From contig JAACWS010000013.1 in NCBI GenBank assembly GCA_009991955.1, forward strand, positions 91,955 through 130,477: 38,523 bases of DNA, given 5' to 3'. The notes under the pieces are model-generated. The model was not told the origin of the DNA. It saw only the letters and a program-made list of their open reading frames with translations, and did no database searches. Shown here one piece after another: positions 16,887 through 25,070 of this stretch (position 1 is its first letter; each line of letters begins with the position of its first letter). This stretch comes from Spirochaetales bacterium. GTDB lineage: Bacteria; Spirochaetota; Spirochaetia; DSM-27196; Salinispiraceae. A program made the translations under genes and the position numbers.

Positions 16887-18035
16887 CTAGTTCAAAACAC
16901 GAAGGCTTGCAACAGACCAGTCGCTTCTGCTGTTACCCCCATGGGGATCGATCATCGACGCGACATCCCAGTTAGAAAGGGATACAAAGTGAGTCAGTGA
17001 ACCCTTTCGAAGTTCCATAATTACATTTCCATTTCCTTCTTGTCCGGGAAAAGCTTGCTCGCGAAAAGAATCAACTACGGTTTGAGCATTAGAAAAATTA
17101 AGCGCACCAGGGGTGTTACGGTTGTCAGCGTCCAGGGCGAATCGAAGAGTTGCTTCTCGATACTTTGTATCGCCGGTACTCAGAGGTTCTACATGAAGAA
17201 CCCGAGCGGCCAGGGCCAAAAATTGATCAGGATCGTTGACGTAACCGTTACTCTGGACAACGGGGTTCCCGTTCCATGCTTCGTTCGTCGCGGCGGACTT
17301 CATAACTTTCACTAGCGAGGTAACGTCGAGTTCTGCCCCATTGTCCACATAGGTTTGAAGAAGAGCACCTACGAAGCAATACCCCCCCTCTTCCCCATTC
17401 AAGTAGAGAGCATCTAACACCTCCCCCAAGGGCTGGGTATCAAGAACCTCCTGGGTTAGATGAAATCCTCTGGGTTCTCCCAGAACTTTAGAATTTTCGA
17501 CTTCTCCGGGTGCTTCAGGAACCTCTCGGTCTTTGGGGTTTTCGGGATTCATGACACTTTCGGGAATTGTCGTAGGGGCCAAAGATGCAAGAACCATTTC
17601 AGATTCTGGTTTATCCTGGGGGAGCGGAATGGGATTCGGAGTAGGAGGTATGAAGGTTGATTCTTTCGATGACTTAGGAGCTAAAGAAACTTGAACTTCT
17701 CGTCGTCCCTTGGATACCGGGGCAGCCGGAAGAACTGCCGAAGGAATTTCCGGTTTTGGGTTAGGTTTTGGGTTAGGTTTTGATCTGGATTTAGATGAGA
17801 CAGAAGAAGTGTTTTTTATCTTTCTTGGCTTCTTTTTCGATGGAACCGATGAAATTGATGAAACCGTGATAGTCTTAGGTGGCTTCGGCTTTGGCTTGGT
17901 TGATGGAGCAGATGTTAGCCCCTTGGGGCTTTTATAAACCTTACTCGTAGTGGATTTGGATTTTGTTGCCCCACCTACCCATTCGATAAGTTCTTCGGCT
18001 TCTAAAGGCCGAAATCCGTCAAAGAGCTTTTTCAT
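16887..18035 (-). CDS. Large double-glycine-leader protein with cysteine-peptidase-like C-terminus (putative PCAT cargo)
   Basis: This 382-residue protein has three parts. Residues 1-22 resemble a C39-type leader: L11, E15, L16, W19 then G21-G22, matching the hydrophobic positions -12, -7 and -4 and ending in GG before ATKSK. Residues 23-190 are a Pro/Lys/Ser-rich, low-complexity stalk with a PKPNPKPNPKP repeat. Residues about 195-382 are globular and contain EGGYCFVGALLQ (C220), LTHFVSLSNW (H349) and MIDPHGG (D363), an order and H-to-D spacing like papain/C39-fold peptidases. The gene opens the exporter operon with a strong GAGGAGG site. Secretion and activity are inferred. It could be a secreted peptidase, an effector or toxin, or a surface protein. 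Confidence 0.75.
   Translation of the reverse strand: MKKLFDGFRPLEAEELIEWVGGATKSKSTTSKVYKSPKGLTSAPSTKPKPKPPKTITVSSISSVPSKKKPRKIKNTSSVSSKSRSKPNPKPNPKPEIPSAVLPAAPVSKGRREVQVSLAPKSSKESTFIPPTPNPIPLPQDKPESEMVLASLAPTTIPESVMNPENPKDREVPEAPGEVENSKVLGEPRGFHLTQEVLDTQPLGEVLDALYLNGEEGGYCFVGALLQTYVDNGAELDVTSLVKVMKSAATNEAWNGNPVVQSNGYVNDPDQFLALAARVLHVEPLSTGDTKYREATLRFALDADNRNTPGALNFSNAQTVVDSFREQAFPGQEGNGNVIMELRKGSLTHFVSLSNWDVASMIDPHGGNSRSDWSVASLRVLN
17752..17784 (+). repeat. 12-bp tandem repeat in cargo gene
   Basis: GGTTTTGGGTTA is repeated about 2.7 times and encodes, on the minus strand, the PNPKPNPKP part of the stalk. Copy-number change in steps of four codons would stay in frame and alter stalk length. 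Confidence 0.7.
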
Positions 18036-18132
18036 AGTCGCCTCCTCAATAAAAAAGTACTCGTACTTCTTTACTGGGCTGGAGGCTTATCTGATTGAAT
18101 AAATTGAAAAAAAGTTGAGATTTTTTCTCCTG
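18036..18132 (-). promoter_or_regulatory. Gap before the secretion operon, possible promoter/weak attenuator
   Basis: This 97-bp AT-rich stretch separates the PrsW-like gene from the cargo gene. It contains a short inverted repeat, AAGTAC-(2 nt)-GTACTT (18055-18068), followed on the minus strand by a T-run. The stem is only about 5 bp once a loop is allowed, so termination would be weak. No good -35/-10 pair was found, although a promoter here would make sense. Confidence 0.3.
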
Positions 18133-18855
18133 CTACAAGGATGCCCTTTGAGAATCATCCTGGAAGTTGAACATTCTTAAAAGTTGAACCGCAAAGAAAA
18201 GAAGCAAAAAGAACACCAGGTAGGAAAAGGGAAAAATGAGACCCACGAGGTAGTTGTACCCTCCGTGAAGCAGCACAGCGACTACTGGACACTTCCAACA
18301 GGCCTTTCCTAAACTCCGGGTAGAAATAAAACGACTCCCTAGGGCTCCGGTTATCCCGTGAAGGATAATTGAAGTGACCCCCCTTAGGAGAAGAGTATTT
18401 GGGCTATCGAGGGAAGACAGGATAGCTTCTCCGAGGCCGAACCCAATGCCCATAGCCAGCCCATACAAGCCCATGGTTCCAATTGCAAAGGTTCGTACCC
18501 GCGCAGAACTCACCTCACTCATTCCCCTTTCCATTCGAGGAGCAAGAACGAGGCCTAGCACCAGAATTTTCCCGAGCTCTTCGACGAGGGGACCGAATAA
18601 GGGGTTCCGCAGCAGCCAAAAGCCCCGAAAGGCCAAAAACAATCCACCCAGCAGCAACACGGCCAAGAGCCCGCTGCCACCGGCTACCAGCACGCCCAAC
18701 CCCAGGTTGGACTCTCCAGCTACAGGCCACCACCCTCTCGTTCCCGAGAGAGCAGGCAGGGCCCTTCGAAATCGACTGAGGGAAACAAAAAAGAGGATAC
18801 CCGAGGTGCCTAAACTCATAAGTATCCAGGCTCCTACCTGGGAAAAACTTCCCAT
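18133..18855 (-). CDS. PrsW-like intramembrane protease
   Basis: This 240-residue, mostly hydrophobic protein has about seven to eight membrane helices. It carries the PrsW (M82) signature residues: EELGK (E92, E93, K96), FGLGE (F139, E143), H166 in ILHGITGALG and H197 in LLHGGYN. PrsW proteins cleave membrane-bound anti-sigma factors, and related membrane proteases often accompany bacteriocin loci. It starts 2 bp after hisC on the same strand and precedes the secretion operon by 97 bp. Whether it processes or protects against the secreted protein is not evident from sequence. The start is chosen by position; its ribosome site is weak. Confidence 0.72.
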   Translation of the reverse strand: MGSFSQVGAWILMSLGTSGILFFVSLSRFRRALPALSGTRGWWPVAGESNLGLGVLVAGGSGLLAVLLLGGLFLAFRGFWLLRNPLFGPLVEELGKILVLGLVLAPRMERGMSEVSSARVRTFAIGTMGLYGLAMGIGFGLGEAILSSLDSPNTLLLRGVTSIILHGITGALGSRFISTRSLGKACWKCPVVAVLLHGGYNYLVGLIFPFSYLVFFLLLFFAVQLLRMFNFQDDSQRASL

Positions 18856-18857
18856 GA

Positions 18858-19946
18858 CTAGACCCGAGTTCCCAAGGACGCAACAAGTTCTCGAAAAAGC
18901 TTTTCCACCAGATCGTTATCTTCGTTTGTACCTATAGTTATTCGAATGTGCTCGGGTAGGCCAAAGCTCGCCAAATCTCGGATCGTGAGACCTCTTTCGG
19001 CCAAGAAAGTATAGGCCGTACTTCCAGCAATTCCTAGGGCCCCGGTATGGACACAGAGGAAGTTTCCTTGGGTTTGGAAATAGGGGAATTTGAGCTGGTC
19101 AAAAAGACCCATGAGTCGAGACTTGCCAGCCCGGTTTGTTTCAAGGCTACGGCGAACAAAGTCCTCGTCGTCGAGGGCTACAGTTGCTGCGGTCAAAGCG
19201 GGGGAATTAATGTTAAAGGGTGATTTTAGTCGTTTCACATTTTCGATTAACGACGGATTTCCAAACCCGTAGCCCACCCGCAAGGCGGCAATTCCATAGA
19301 TTTTCGAAAAGGTCCGGGTAACCAGGAGGTTTGAGAATTTCTCGATAAGTTCCCTGGAACGAGGAAACTTTGGGTCTTCGGCATACTCCCCGTAGGCCTC
19401 ATCGAGTACTACCAAGGTTGACTCGGGCAAAGTGCCAAGAAATTGGAGAACTTCATCGTGGGTATACCAGGTTCCGGTGGGATTATTTGGATTACAGAAG
19501 AACACCAAGGGGGCCTTGGTTTCCCGCACTCGCTGTCCAATCTGGACCAGGTCATATTTACCCTCGGGGGTGAGGACTATTTCATCAATCACGCCACCAA
19601 AGATCAGCGAGGCAAATCGATACTGGCTAAAGGTTTCTTTAGCGGTAACAACCCGAAACCCCGGTTCCAAGACCAATCCTGCAGCGAAGTTTAAAATTTC
19701 GTCGCTACCGTTACCAAGGATAAAGTTTGTCGGGTCTAATGAATGGACCCGGGCCAAGGCCCGAACCAGGTCGGTGCCGGCTCCATCGGGGTATCGGTGA
19801 AGCTCGTGGGCAACTTGACAGTAGGCCTCAAGGGCCTTTGGCGAAGGACCGAGAGGATTTTCGTTGGAAGATAGCTTGAGAGCACCGGGTATTTTTTTCC
19901 CCGGGTGATAACCCGGTAGGGCCATGATCGTATGTCGAATTTTCAT
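18858..19946 (-). CDS. hisC: Histidinol-phosphate aminotransferase
   Basis: This 362-residue, fold-type I PLP aminotransferase converts imidazole-acetol phosphate and glutamate to histidinol phosphate in histidine synthesis. Visible are the N-terminal LSSNENPLGPSP substrate loop, CNPNNPTG (151-158), the PLP-ring Asp in LDEAYGEY (D182), and the Schiff-base lysine in TRTFSKIYG (K215), followed by LRVGYG. It is not in a his operon here. The start codon follows GGAGGACC, and a 5-bp hairpin (19948-19961) includes part of that ribosome site. Related aminotransferases acting on aromatic acids cannot be fully excluded. Confidence 0.9.
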   Translation of the reverse strand: MKIRHTIMALPGYHPGKKIPGALKLSSNENPLGPSPKALEAYCQVAHELHRYPDGAGTDLVRALARVHSLDPTNFILGNGSDEILNFAAGLVLEPGFRVVTAKETFSQYRFASLIFGGVIDEIVLTPEGKYDLVQIGQRVRETKAPLVFFCNPNNPTGTWYTHDEVLQFLGTLPESTLVVLDEAYGEYAEDPKFPRSRELIEKFSNLLVTRTFSKIYGIAALRVGYGFGNPSLIENVKRLKSPFNINSPALTAATVALDDEDFVRRSLETNRAGKSRLMGLFDQLKFPYFQTQGNFLCVHTGALGIAGSTAYTFLAERGLTIRDLASFGLPEHIRITIGTNEDNDLVEKLFRELVASLGTRV

Positions 19947-19947
19947 T

Positions 19948-19961
19948 GTAGGTCCTCCTAC
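19948..19961 (-). promoter_or_regulatory. Hairpin covering the hisC ribosome-binding site
   Basis: On the minus strand GTAGG-AGGA-CCTAC places the Shine-Dalgarno AGGAGG partly in stem and partly in loop, ending 2 nt before the ATG. It may lower hisC translation. Confidence 0.35.
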
Positions 19962-19998
19962 TATGGTATAAGATTGGAAGTCCGGTCAAGGAGTTGGT

Positions 19999-20763
19999 AT
20001 GGTCGAATTAATTGGATACGCTGCATCTTTATTTATTGCCGTATCCCTGCTCATGGTCAGTCTCATGAGACTACGGATTCTCAACCTCATAGGATGTGGA
20101 TTTTTTGTGGTGTACGGGGTCATCATCGGAGCCTGGCCTATTGTAGTAACAAATAGCTTTATTTCGGTGGTGAATATCGTTTTTCTCTACAAAATGTTCC
20201 GTCAAAATATTTCCCATTTCTCCTACGTCGAAATGAATTCGGCCCAGGGGGATACGGTTCTCCAGCTTGTGCAAGACAAGATGGATGATATCCAAAAGTT
20301 CTATCCCTTGTTTCACTCGAAGATGATTGCATACGCCTTCCAAGGTCACGGAAAAGTCTTTGGCGCCTTCCGTGTTCAACGGCTCCAAGGGATTTCAATT
20401 CTCCTGGAGCTCGAAAGCCTTCTGCCAAGTCCTCCTCCCTTCTGGGGTGACCAGGTGGAATCAGATCCCCTAGAACCAATAATCCTTGAATTGTGCCGCA
20501 AGTACCCCGGTCCAAGTACTTACCTCATGCCCGCCGACTATTTAGTGCCTAAGTATCGCGACCTAGGAGTTGTTGGGAAGTTCCATCAACGACTTTTGGC
20601 CGATCTTCCCTTTTTAATCGAACGTATATGTTGTCCCGTTCAACGGAAAGATAAGGGTACCCGTCGCTACTTCCAGCGAAATGGGTACGAAAAAGTGCTT
20701 TCTCTCGGGGATGTTACGATTTTTGAACTGGATTTGAGGGATCTTCGGGCTGGACTTTCTTGA
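19999..20763 (+). CDS. YgjV-like membrane protein with extra C-terminal domain
   Basis: This 254-residue protein has three N-terminal membrane segments (residues about 3-22, 26-47 and 49-68) resembling the YgjV inner-membrane family (ELIGYAASLFIAVSLLM, IGCGFFVVYGVIIGAWP, NSFISVVNIVFLYKMF). A soluble domain of about 180 residues follows, in which YFQRNGYEKV near the C-terminus is reminiscent of GNAT acetyltransferases, but no acetyl-CoA loop is clear. AAGGAG precedes the ATG. It is divergent from hisC and overlaps the convergent DUF3783 gene by 50 bp. Function is unknown. Confidence 0.65.
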   Translation: MVELIGYAASLFIAVSLLMVSLMRLRILNLIGCGFFVVYGVIIGAWPIVVTNSFISVVNIVFLYKMFRQNISHFSYVEMNSAQGDTVLQLVQDKMDDIQKFYPLFHSKMIAYAFQGHGKVFGAFRVQRLQGISILLELESLLPSPPPFWGDQVESDPLEPIILELCRKYPGPSTYLMPADYLVPKYRDLGVVGKFHQRLLADLPFLIERICCPVQRKDKGTRRYFQRNGYEKVLSLGDVTIFELDLRDLRAGLS

Positions 20764-20998
20764 CCTGGGGTGGATTTTGTTTCAAGTACTCGTGATCTTC
20801 GCTCATATCTCCTATCAAGTCCTTAAGGACCATTTTGAGTGAACTTGGAGTCGTTTTTGCAAAAATAAGATCTGCCGGAGGGGTATACAAACCCTTGACG
20901 GCTTTCATGATCGAAGAAATCTCTTCGTTCGAGAATCCATTCAAAATTACGACCTTATTTTTTAAATACCGATGATTTTCCTCTTCATGCTGTCCCAT
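20714..20998 (-). CDS. DUF3783 family small protein
   Basis: This 94-residue soluble protein has the core pattern KVVILNGFSNEEISSIMKAV, then DLIFAKTTPSSLKMVLKDLIGDMSEDHEYL, which I recognise as the DUF3783 family of unknown function. Its ATG has GAAGGAG upstream. Its last 50 bp are antisense to the end of the YgjV-like gene, and it is divergent from clpB. Confidence 0.7.
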   Translation of the reverse strand: MGQHEEENHRYLKNKVVILNGFSNEEISSIMKAVKGLYTPPADLIFAKTTPSSLKMVLKDLIGDMSEDHEYLKQNPPQVKKVQPEDPSNPVQKS

Positions 20999-21019
20999 AC
21001 CATCACTCCTTCAAAGTAA

Positions 21020-21047
21020 TTTGCCTGAAGCACCTACTTGATACTAT
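21020..21047 (+). promoter_or_regulatory. Possible clpB promoter
   Basis: TTTGCC (21020-21025) and TACTAT (21042-21047) are 16 bp apart, 34 bp before the clpB ATG. No CIRCE inverted repeat is present, so HrcA control is not indicated. Confidence 0.35.
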
Positions 21048-21080
21048 CTTACTCACATACCCAAAGAAAAGGAACCAAAA

Positions 21081-23654
21081 ATGAATCCCGATAAACTCAC
21101 CAGGGGAGCGGCGGCGGTTCTTCAAGACGCCTCGTCCCTGGCAATAAAAAGTAAACATTCCCAAATCGATCCGGAACACCTGTTGTTTCCCTTGGTTGAA
21201 AAACAGGACTCTCTTGTAGGAAGCCTCATTACCCATTTGGGTGGTTCTCCCGATCGAATTTTTCAGGAGCTCACCAGTAAAATCAAGGCGAAGCCTCGGG
21301 TATCTGGAGATTTGGGGCAGATGTCCCTTTCTCCGTCGGCTGCTGCAATCTTGGCCCACGCCGAAGATGAAGCCAAGCGGTTTAAGGACGAGTTTGTAGG
21401 ATCTGAGCATCTGTTCTTAGCTATGCTTCTCCCCGATTCTCCCTTGGCTGGTTGGCTCAATTCCCAGGGGATTACCTCGGATAAGGCCCGGAAGTCTCTA
21501 ATCGATGTTCGGGGTACCGAGCGAATTACCTCCCAAGATCCCGAGGGTACGTACAAGGCTCTCGAGAAGTATACGAAGGACCTCACCGCTTTGGCGGCCA
21601 AAGAAAAACTCGATCCCGTCATCGGTCGAGACGATGAAATACGCCGGGTGATGCAGGTTCTTAGTCGCCGGACAAAAAATAATCCTGTGCTCATCGGTGA
21701 ACCGGGGGTTGGTAAGACGGCGATAGTCGAAGGCCTTGCCCGACGTATTGTATCCCGGGATGTACCCGATAGCCTCAAGAACAAGCGGGTGCTTACCTTG
21801 GATCTTGGAAGTCTCTTGGCGGGTACAAAATATCGGGGAGAGTTTGAGGAAAGGCTCAAGGGAGTTATTTCTGAGGTAGGCCGGCAGGAAGGGAAAATTA
21901 TCCTTTTTATCGATGAACTCCATACAATCGTAGGTGCCGGAGCGGCTGAAGGGGCTATGGATGCCTCAAATCTCCTGAAGCCTGCCCTAGCCCGGGGAGA
22001 ACTCCACACCATTGGTGCTACAACCTTAGACGAGTATCGAAAGCACATAGAGAAGGACCCGGCCTTTGAACGGCGTTTTCAAACTGTCTTTACCGGCGAA
22101 CCTTCGGTAGAAAATACTGTTTCGATCTTAAGGGGGATTAAGGAACGATACGAAACCCATCATGGGGTCAGAATTCGAGACGAAGCCCTGGTCGCCGCAG
22201 CGGTCATGTCCGATCGGTACATTACCAATCGATTTTTACCCGATAAGGCTATCGACCTCATAGATGAAGCGGCCAGTCGTCTCAAAATGGAGATTCAAAG
22301 TCAGCCCGAGGAACTGGACGTCCTCGAACGAAAAATCCTCCAACTCCAACTCGAGCAACAGGCCCTCTCCAAAGAACACGACCTGGCAAGCAAACGACGA
22401 CTTTCTGATCTTCAAAAGGATCTTCAAGATCTTGAGGGCCAAAGGGATTCACTCCGACTCACCTGGCAGGGCGAAAAGGACCTAATATCCCGAATGCAAA
22501 CCCTGCAGGAGACGATCGAGCAGCTACAGGGGGACGAAAACCGTTATACCCGGGAAGGAAACTTGGCCAAGGCCGCAGAAATTCATCATGGGCTGTTGCC
22601 TAGGGCTCGGGAAGATCTCAAGGTCGTCCAGACCGAGTTAGAGACCAAGGGAGAAACAACCCTCCTACGAGAAGAGGTGCGAGAAGAAGATATCGCCGAG
22701 GTAGTCAGTGTATGGACCGGAATACCCGTGTCGAAGATGCTCCAAAGCGAGGTCGAAAAACTCTTGGAACTGGAATCTATTCTAGGAGAGAGGGTAGTTG
22801 GACAAACCCAAGCAATTCGATCGGTTTCCGACTCGATTAGAAGGAACAAGAGTGGACTTTCGGACCCAAACCGACCTACGGGAGTCTTCCTCTTTTTGGG
22901 ACCTACGGGGGTCGGAAAGACCGAGCTCGCCAAGACTCTTGCCTCCTTCTTATTTGATGATGAGCGGTCTTTGACCCGAATCGATATGAGTGAATACATG
23001 GAAAAACACGCGGTTAGCCGTCTCGTAGGGGCCCCTCCGGGCTACGTCGGTTATGACCAGGGTGGTCAACTCACCGAGGCTGTACGGCGACGGCCCTACT
23101 CGGTCATTCTTTTCGACGAGGTCGAAAAAGCCCATCCCGACGTGTTTAATATCATGCTCCAACTCTTGGACGATGGTAGACTCACCGACGGTCAAGGTAG
23201 GGTAGTCGATTTTCGAAACACAATTATTATTCTTACGAGCAACTTAGGCAGCGACCTGATTCAGGAGACCGAAGATCTGAAAACCCTTCGAACCACTATT
23301 CGGCCCCTTCTTCGAGCTACCTTTAAGCCCGAGTTTCTGAATCGGCTCGATGAAATTATTATCTTTCATCGTCTCGGAAAAGAGCATATTTTGCAAATTC
23401 TCAACCTCGAGTTGGTCAAGCTTTCCACCCGACTGGCAGAACGAAATTTGAGCCTCGAATTAGATGAACAGGTGAAAAATTTCCTTGCCGCCGAGGGTTA
23501 CGATCCTTCCTTCGGTGCCCGGCCCCTCAAGCGGACGGTCCAGTCCAGGATCCAAAATCCCCTAGCAAAAGAAATACTTGGGGGAAAATTTCCTCCGGAC
23601 ACTCGAATTCGAGGAGTCTTGGAGGGAAACGAGGTCGTTTTTCAAGCCGATTGA
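21081..23654 (+). CDS. clpB: ClpB protein disaggregase
   Basis: This 857-residue Hsp104/ClpB chaperone rescues aggregated proteins with DnaK by threading them through a hexameric ring. Domains: double Clp_N repeat (1-150), NBD1 with Walker A GEPGVGKT (206-213) and Walker [10 protein letters not shown], a coiled-coil middle domain (about 405-525) that distinguishes ClpB from ClpA/C, NBD2 with GPTGVGKT (607-614), pore loop GYVGYDQGG and Walker [15 protein letters not shown], and a C-terminal D2-small domain. Length is normal. AAAGGAA precedes the ATG. argH follows after 49 bp on the same strand. Confidence 0.97.
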   Translation: MNPDKLTRGAAAVLQDASSLAIKSKHSQIDPEHLLFPLVEKQDSLVGSLITHLGGSPDRIFQELTSKIKAKPRVSGDLGQMSLSPSAAAILAHAEDEAKRFKDEFVGSEHLFLAMLLPDSPLAGWLNSQGITSDKARKSLIDVRGTERITSQDPEGTYKALEKYTKDLTALAAKEKLDPVIGRDDEIRRVMQVLSRRTKNNPVLIGEPGVGKTAIVEGLARRIVSRDVPDSLKNKRVLTLDLGSLLAGTKYRGEFEERLKGVISEVGRQEGKIILFIDELHTIVGAGAAEGAMDASNLLKPALARGELHTIGATTLDEYRKHIEKDPAFERRFQTVFTGEPSVENTVSILRGIKERYETHHGVRIRDEALVAAAVMSDRYITNRFLPDKAIDLIDEAASRLKMEIQSQPEELDVLERKILQLQLEQQALSKEHDLASKRRLSDLQKDLQDLEGQRDSLRLTWQGEKDLISRMQTLQETIEQLQGDENRYTREGNLAKAAEIHHGLLPRAREDLKVVQTELETKGETTLLREEVREEDIAEVVSVWTGIPVSKMLQSEVEKLLELESILGERVVGQTQAIRSVSDSIRRNKSGLSDPNRPTGVFLFLGPTGVGKTELAKTLASFLFDDERSLTRIDMSEYMEKHAVSRLVGAPPGYVGYDQGGQLTEAVRRRPYSVILFDEVEKAHPDVFNIMLQLLDDGRLTDGQGRVVDFRNTIIILTSNLGSDLIQETEDLKTLRTTIRPLLRATFKPEFLNRLDEIIIFHRLGKEHILQILNLELVKLSTRLAERNLSLELDEQVKNFLAAEGYDPSFGARPLKRTVQSRIQNPLAKEILGGKFPPDTRIRGVLEGNEVVFQAD

Positions 23655-23703
23655 CAGAAAAGAAACCTCCGGGCTACCCTGAGCTCCCCGAAAGGAGCAA
23701 GGT

Positions 23704-25068
23704 GTGGCGAAACTCTGGCAAAAAGGCTATTCGATTCACGAACTTTTAGAATCTTTCACCGTGGGACAAGACTATCTACTCGACCTCCAGTTAGTGAAGG
23801 CCGACTGTCTTGGGTCCATTGCCCATACCCGGGGACTGGCCAAGGTCGGTCTTTTGCCCGTGGAGGAGCAAAAAGCCCTCGAAACTGCCTTGCGAAGCCT
23901 CGCTCGCCGGGCCCAGGAGGGTACAGTAACAATTACCGTTAACCAAGAGGATTGCCATACCTGGATAGAGGAAGCCCTGGTTGAAGAACTTGGCGATCCA
24001 GGCAAGAAGGTGCATCTGGGTCGGAGTCGGAACGATCAGGTACTTACGGCCCTTCGCCTTTACGGAAAAGATATGTTGCTGCGGGTTCGTTCCTCTGCTT
24101 TGGATTTGGTCGAAAGGCTTAACGGGTTTGCTAAGAACTACGAACGGGTTCCTATGCCAGGCAGGACCCACATGCAAATCGCAATGCCCTCAACCCTGGG
24201 GATGTGGGCGAATGCCTTCGCTGAGCAGCTCTTGGACGACTATCGGCTTCTTATGGCTGCCTGGATATTGAACGATAAGTCCCCCCTGGGTGCCGCGGCC
24301 AGTTATGGGGTTCCTTTGCCTCTGGATCGGGAGTTTACCCAGAAGAGTATGGGTTTTTCTCGGCTCCATCGAAATCCCCTTGCAGCCAATAATAGTCGGG
24401 GTAAAACCGAGGCCGCTACCCTCGACGCCCTCGACCATACCTGTCTTACCCTGAGTAAACTGGCCCAAGACCTCATACTTTTTTCCCTTCCTGAGTTTGG
24501 CTACTTTTCTCTGCCCCTTGAGCTCACTTCCGGCTCCAGCATTATGCCCCAGAAAAAGAACCCCGATGGCCTTGAGCTCCTGCGAGCTCGATCAGCGAGT
24601 CTTTCAGGATGGGCGGTACAGATAAAAAATATCGTTCGTAGTCTTCCCAGTGGGTATAACAGGGACTTTCAAGATACCAAAGAACCCTTTCTAAGAGGTC
24701 TCAAGACTGCCTTGGAATGCGTACGAATTGCCGACCTAACGATCGAAAAACTCGAGGTCCATCCAGACCGGCTCAAGGCAGCCTTTACTCCCGAAATTTT
24801 TGCTACCGACGACGCTATTGCCCTGGTACAAGAGGGTTTAAGCTTTCGCGATGCCTACAGGAAGGTAGGTACTCATTTGGAGGAAGTTCAAGATCGTAAC
24901 CCCGACGAACTTTTTATTCACCGAACGAGCCTGGGATACGCAGGAAATCTCGGGTTAGAACTTCTGAATCAAGAAATTGAGGGGTTTCGGGCACAACTCG
25001 GATTGGACGAAAAAAATCACCTGGGGGCAATAGAAGACTGCCTTGGGCCCGATCTTCGGCTGTCCTAG
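23704..25068 (+). CDS. argH: Argininosuccinate lyase
   Basis: This 454-residue enzyme cleaves argininosuccinate to arginine and fumarate, the last step of arginine synthesis, and acts as a homotetramer. It has the fumarase/lyase signature GSSIMPQKKNPD (277-288) with the catalytic serine, HLGRSRNDQV (104-113), and GRTHMQIAMPST with H155. The GTG start follows AAAGGAGC. No other arg gene is adjacent. It is convergent with the MAF gene, with a 2-bp gap. Confidence 0.95.
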   Translation: MAKLWQKGYSIHELLESFTVGQDYLLDLQLVKADCLGSIAHTRGLAKVGLLPVEEQKALETALRSLARRAQEGTVTITVNQEDCHTWIEEALVEELGDPGKKVHLGRSRNDQVLTALRLYGKDMLLRVRSSALDLVERLNGFAKNYERVPMPGRTHMQIAMPSTLGMWANAFAEQLLDDYRLLMAAWILNDKSPLGAAASYGVPLPLDREFTQKSMGFSRLHRNPLAANNSRGKTEAATLDALDHTCLTLSKLAQDLILFSLPEFGYFSLPLELTSGSSIMPQKKNPDGLELLRARSASLSGWAVQIKNIVRSLPSGYNRDFQDTKEPFLRGLKTALECVRIADLTIEKLEVHPDRLKAAFTPEIFATDDAIALVQEGLSFRDAYRKVGTHLEEVQDRNPDELFIHRTSLGYAGNLGLELLNQEIEGFRAQLGLDEKNHLGAIEDCLGPDLRLS

Positions 25069-25070
25069 TC

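Noticed and set aside
18055-18068. AAGTAC/GTACTT inverted repeat as a true terminator
   Set aside because: Only about five AT-rich base pairs remain once a loop is allowed; too weak to call as a terminator.
18374-18937. 187-codon ORF antisense to prsW/hisC
   Set aside because: Pro/Arg-rich translation typical of a shadow frame opposite a hydrophobic gene.
21001-21080. CIRCE/HrcA operator upstream of clpB
   Set aside because: No TTAGCACTC-N9-GAGTGCTAA type inverted repeat is present.
21263-22048. 261-codon ORF antisense to clpB
   Set aside because: Shadow of the clpB frame; Ser/Arg-rich composition, no domain, and clpB itself is unambiguous.
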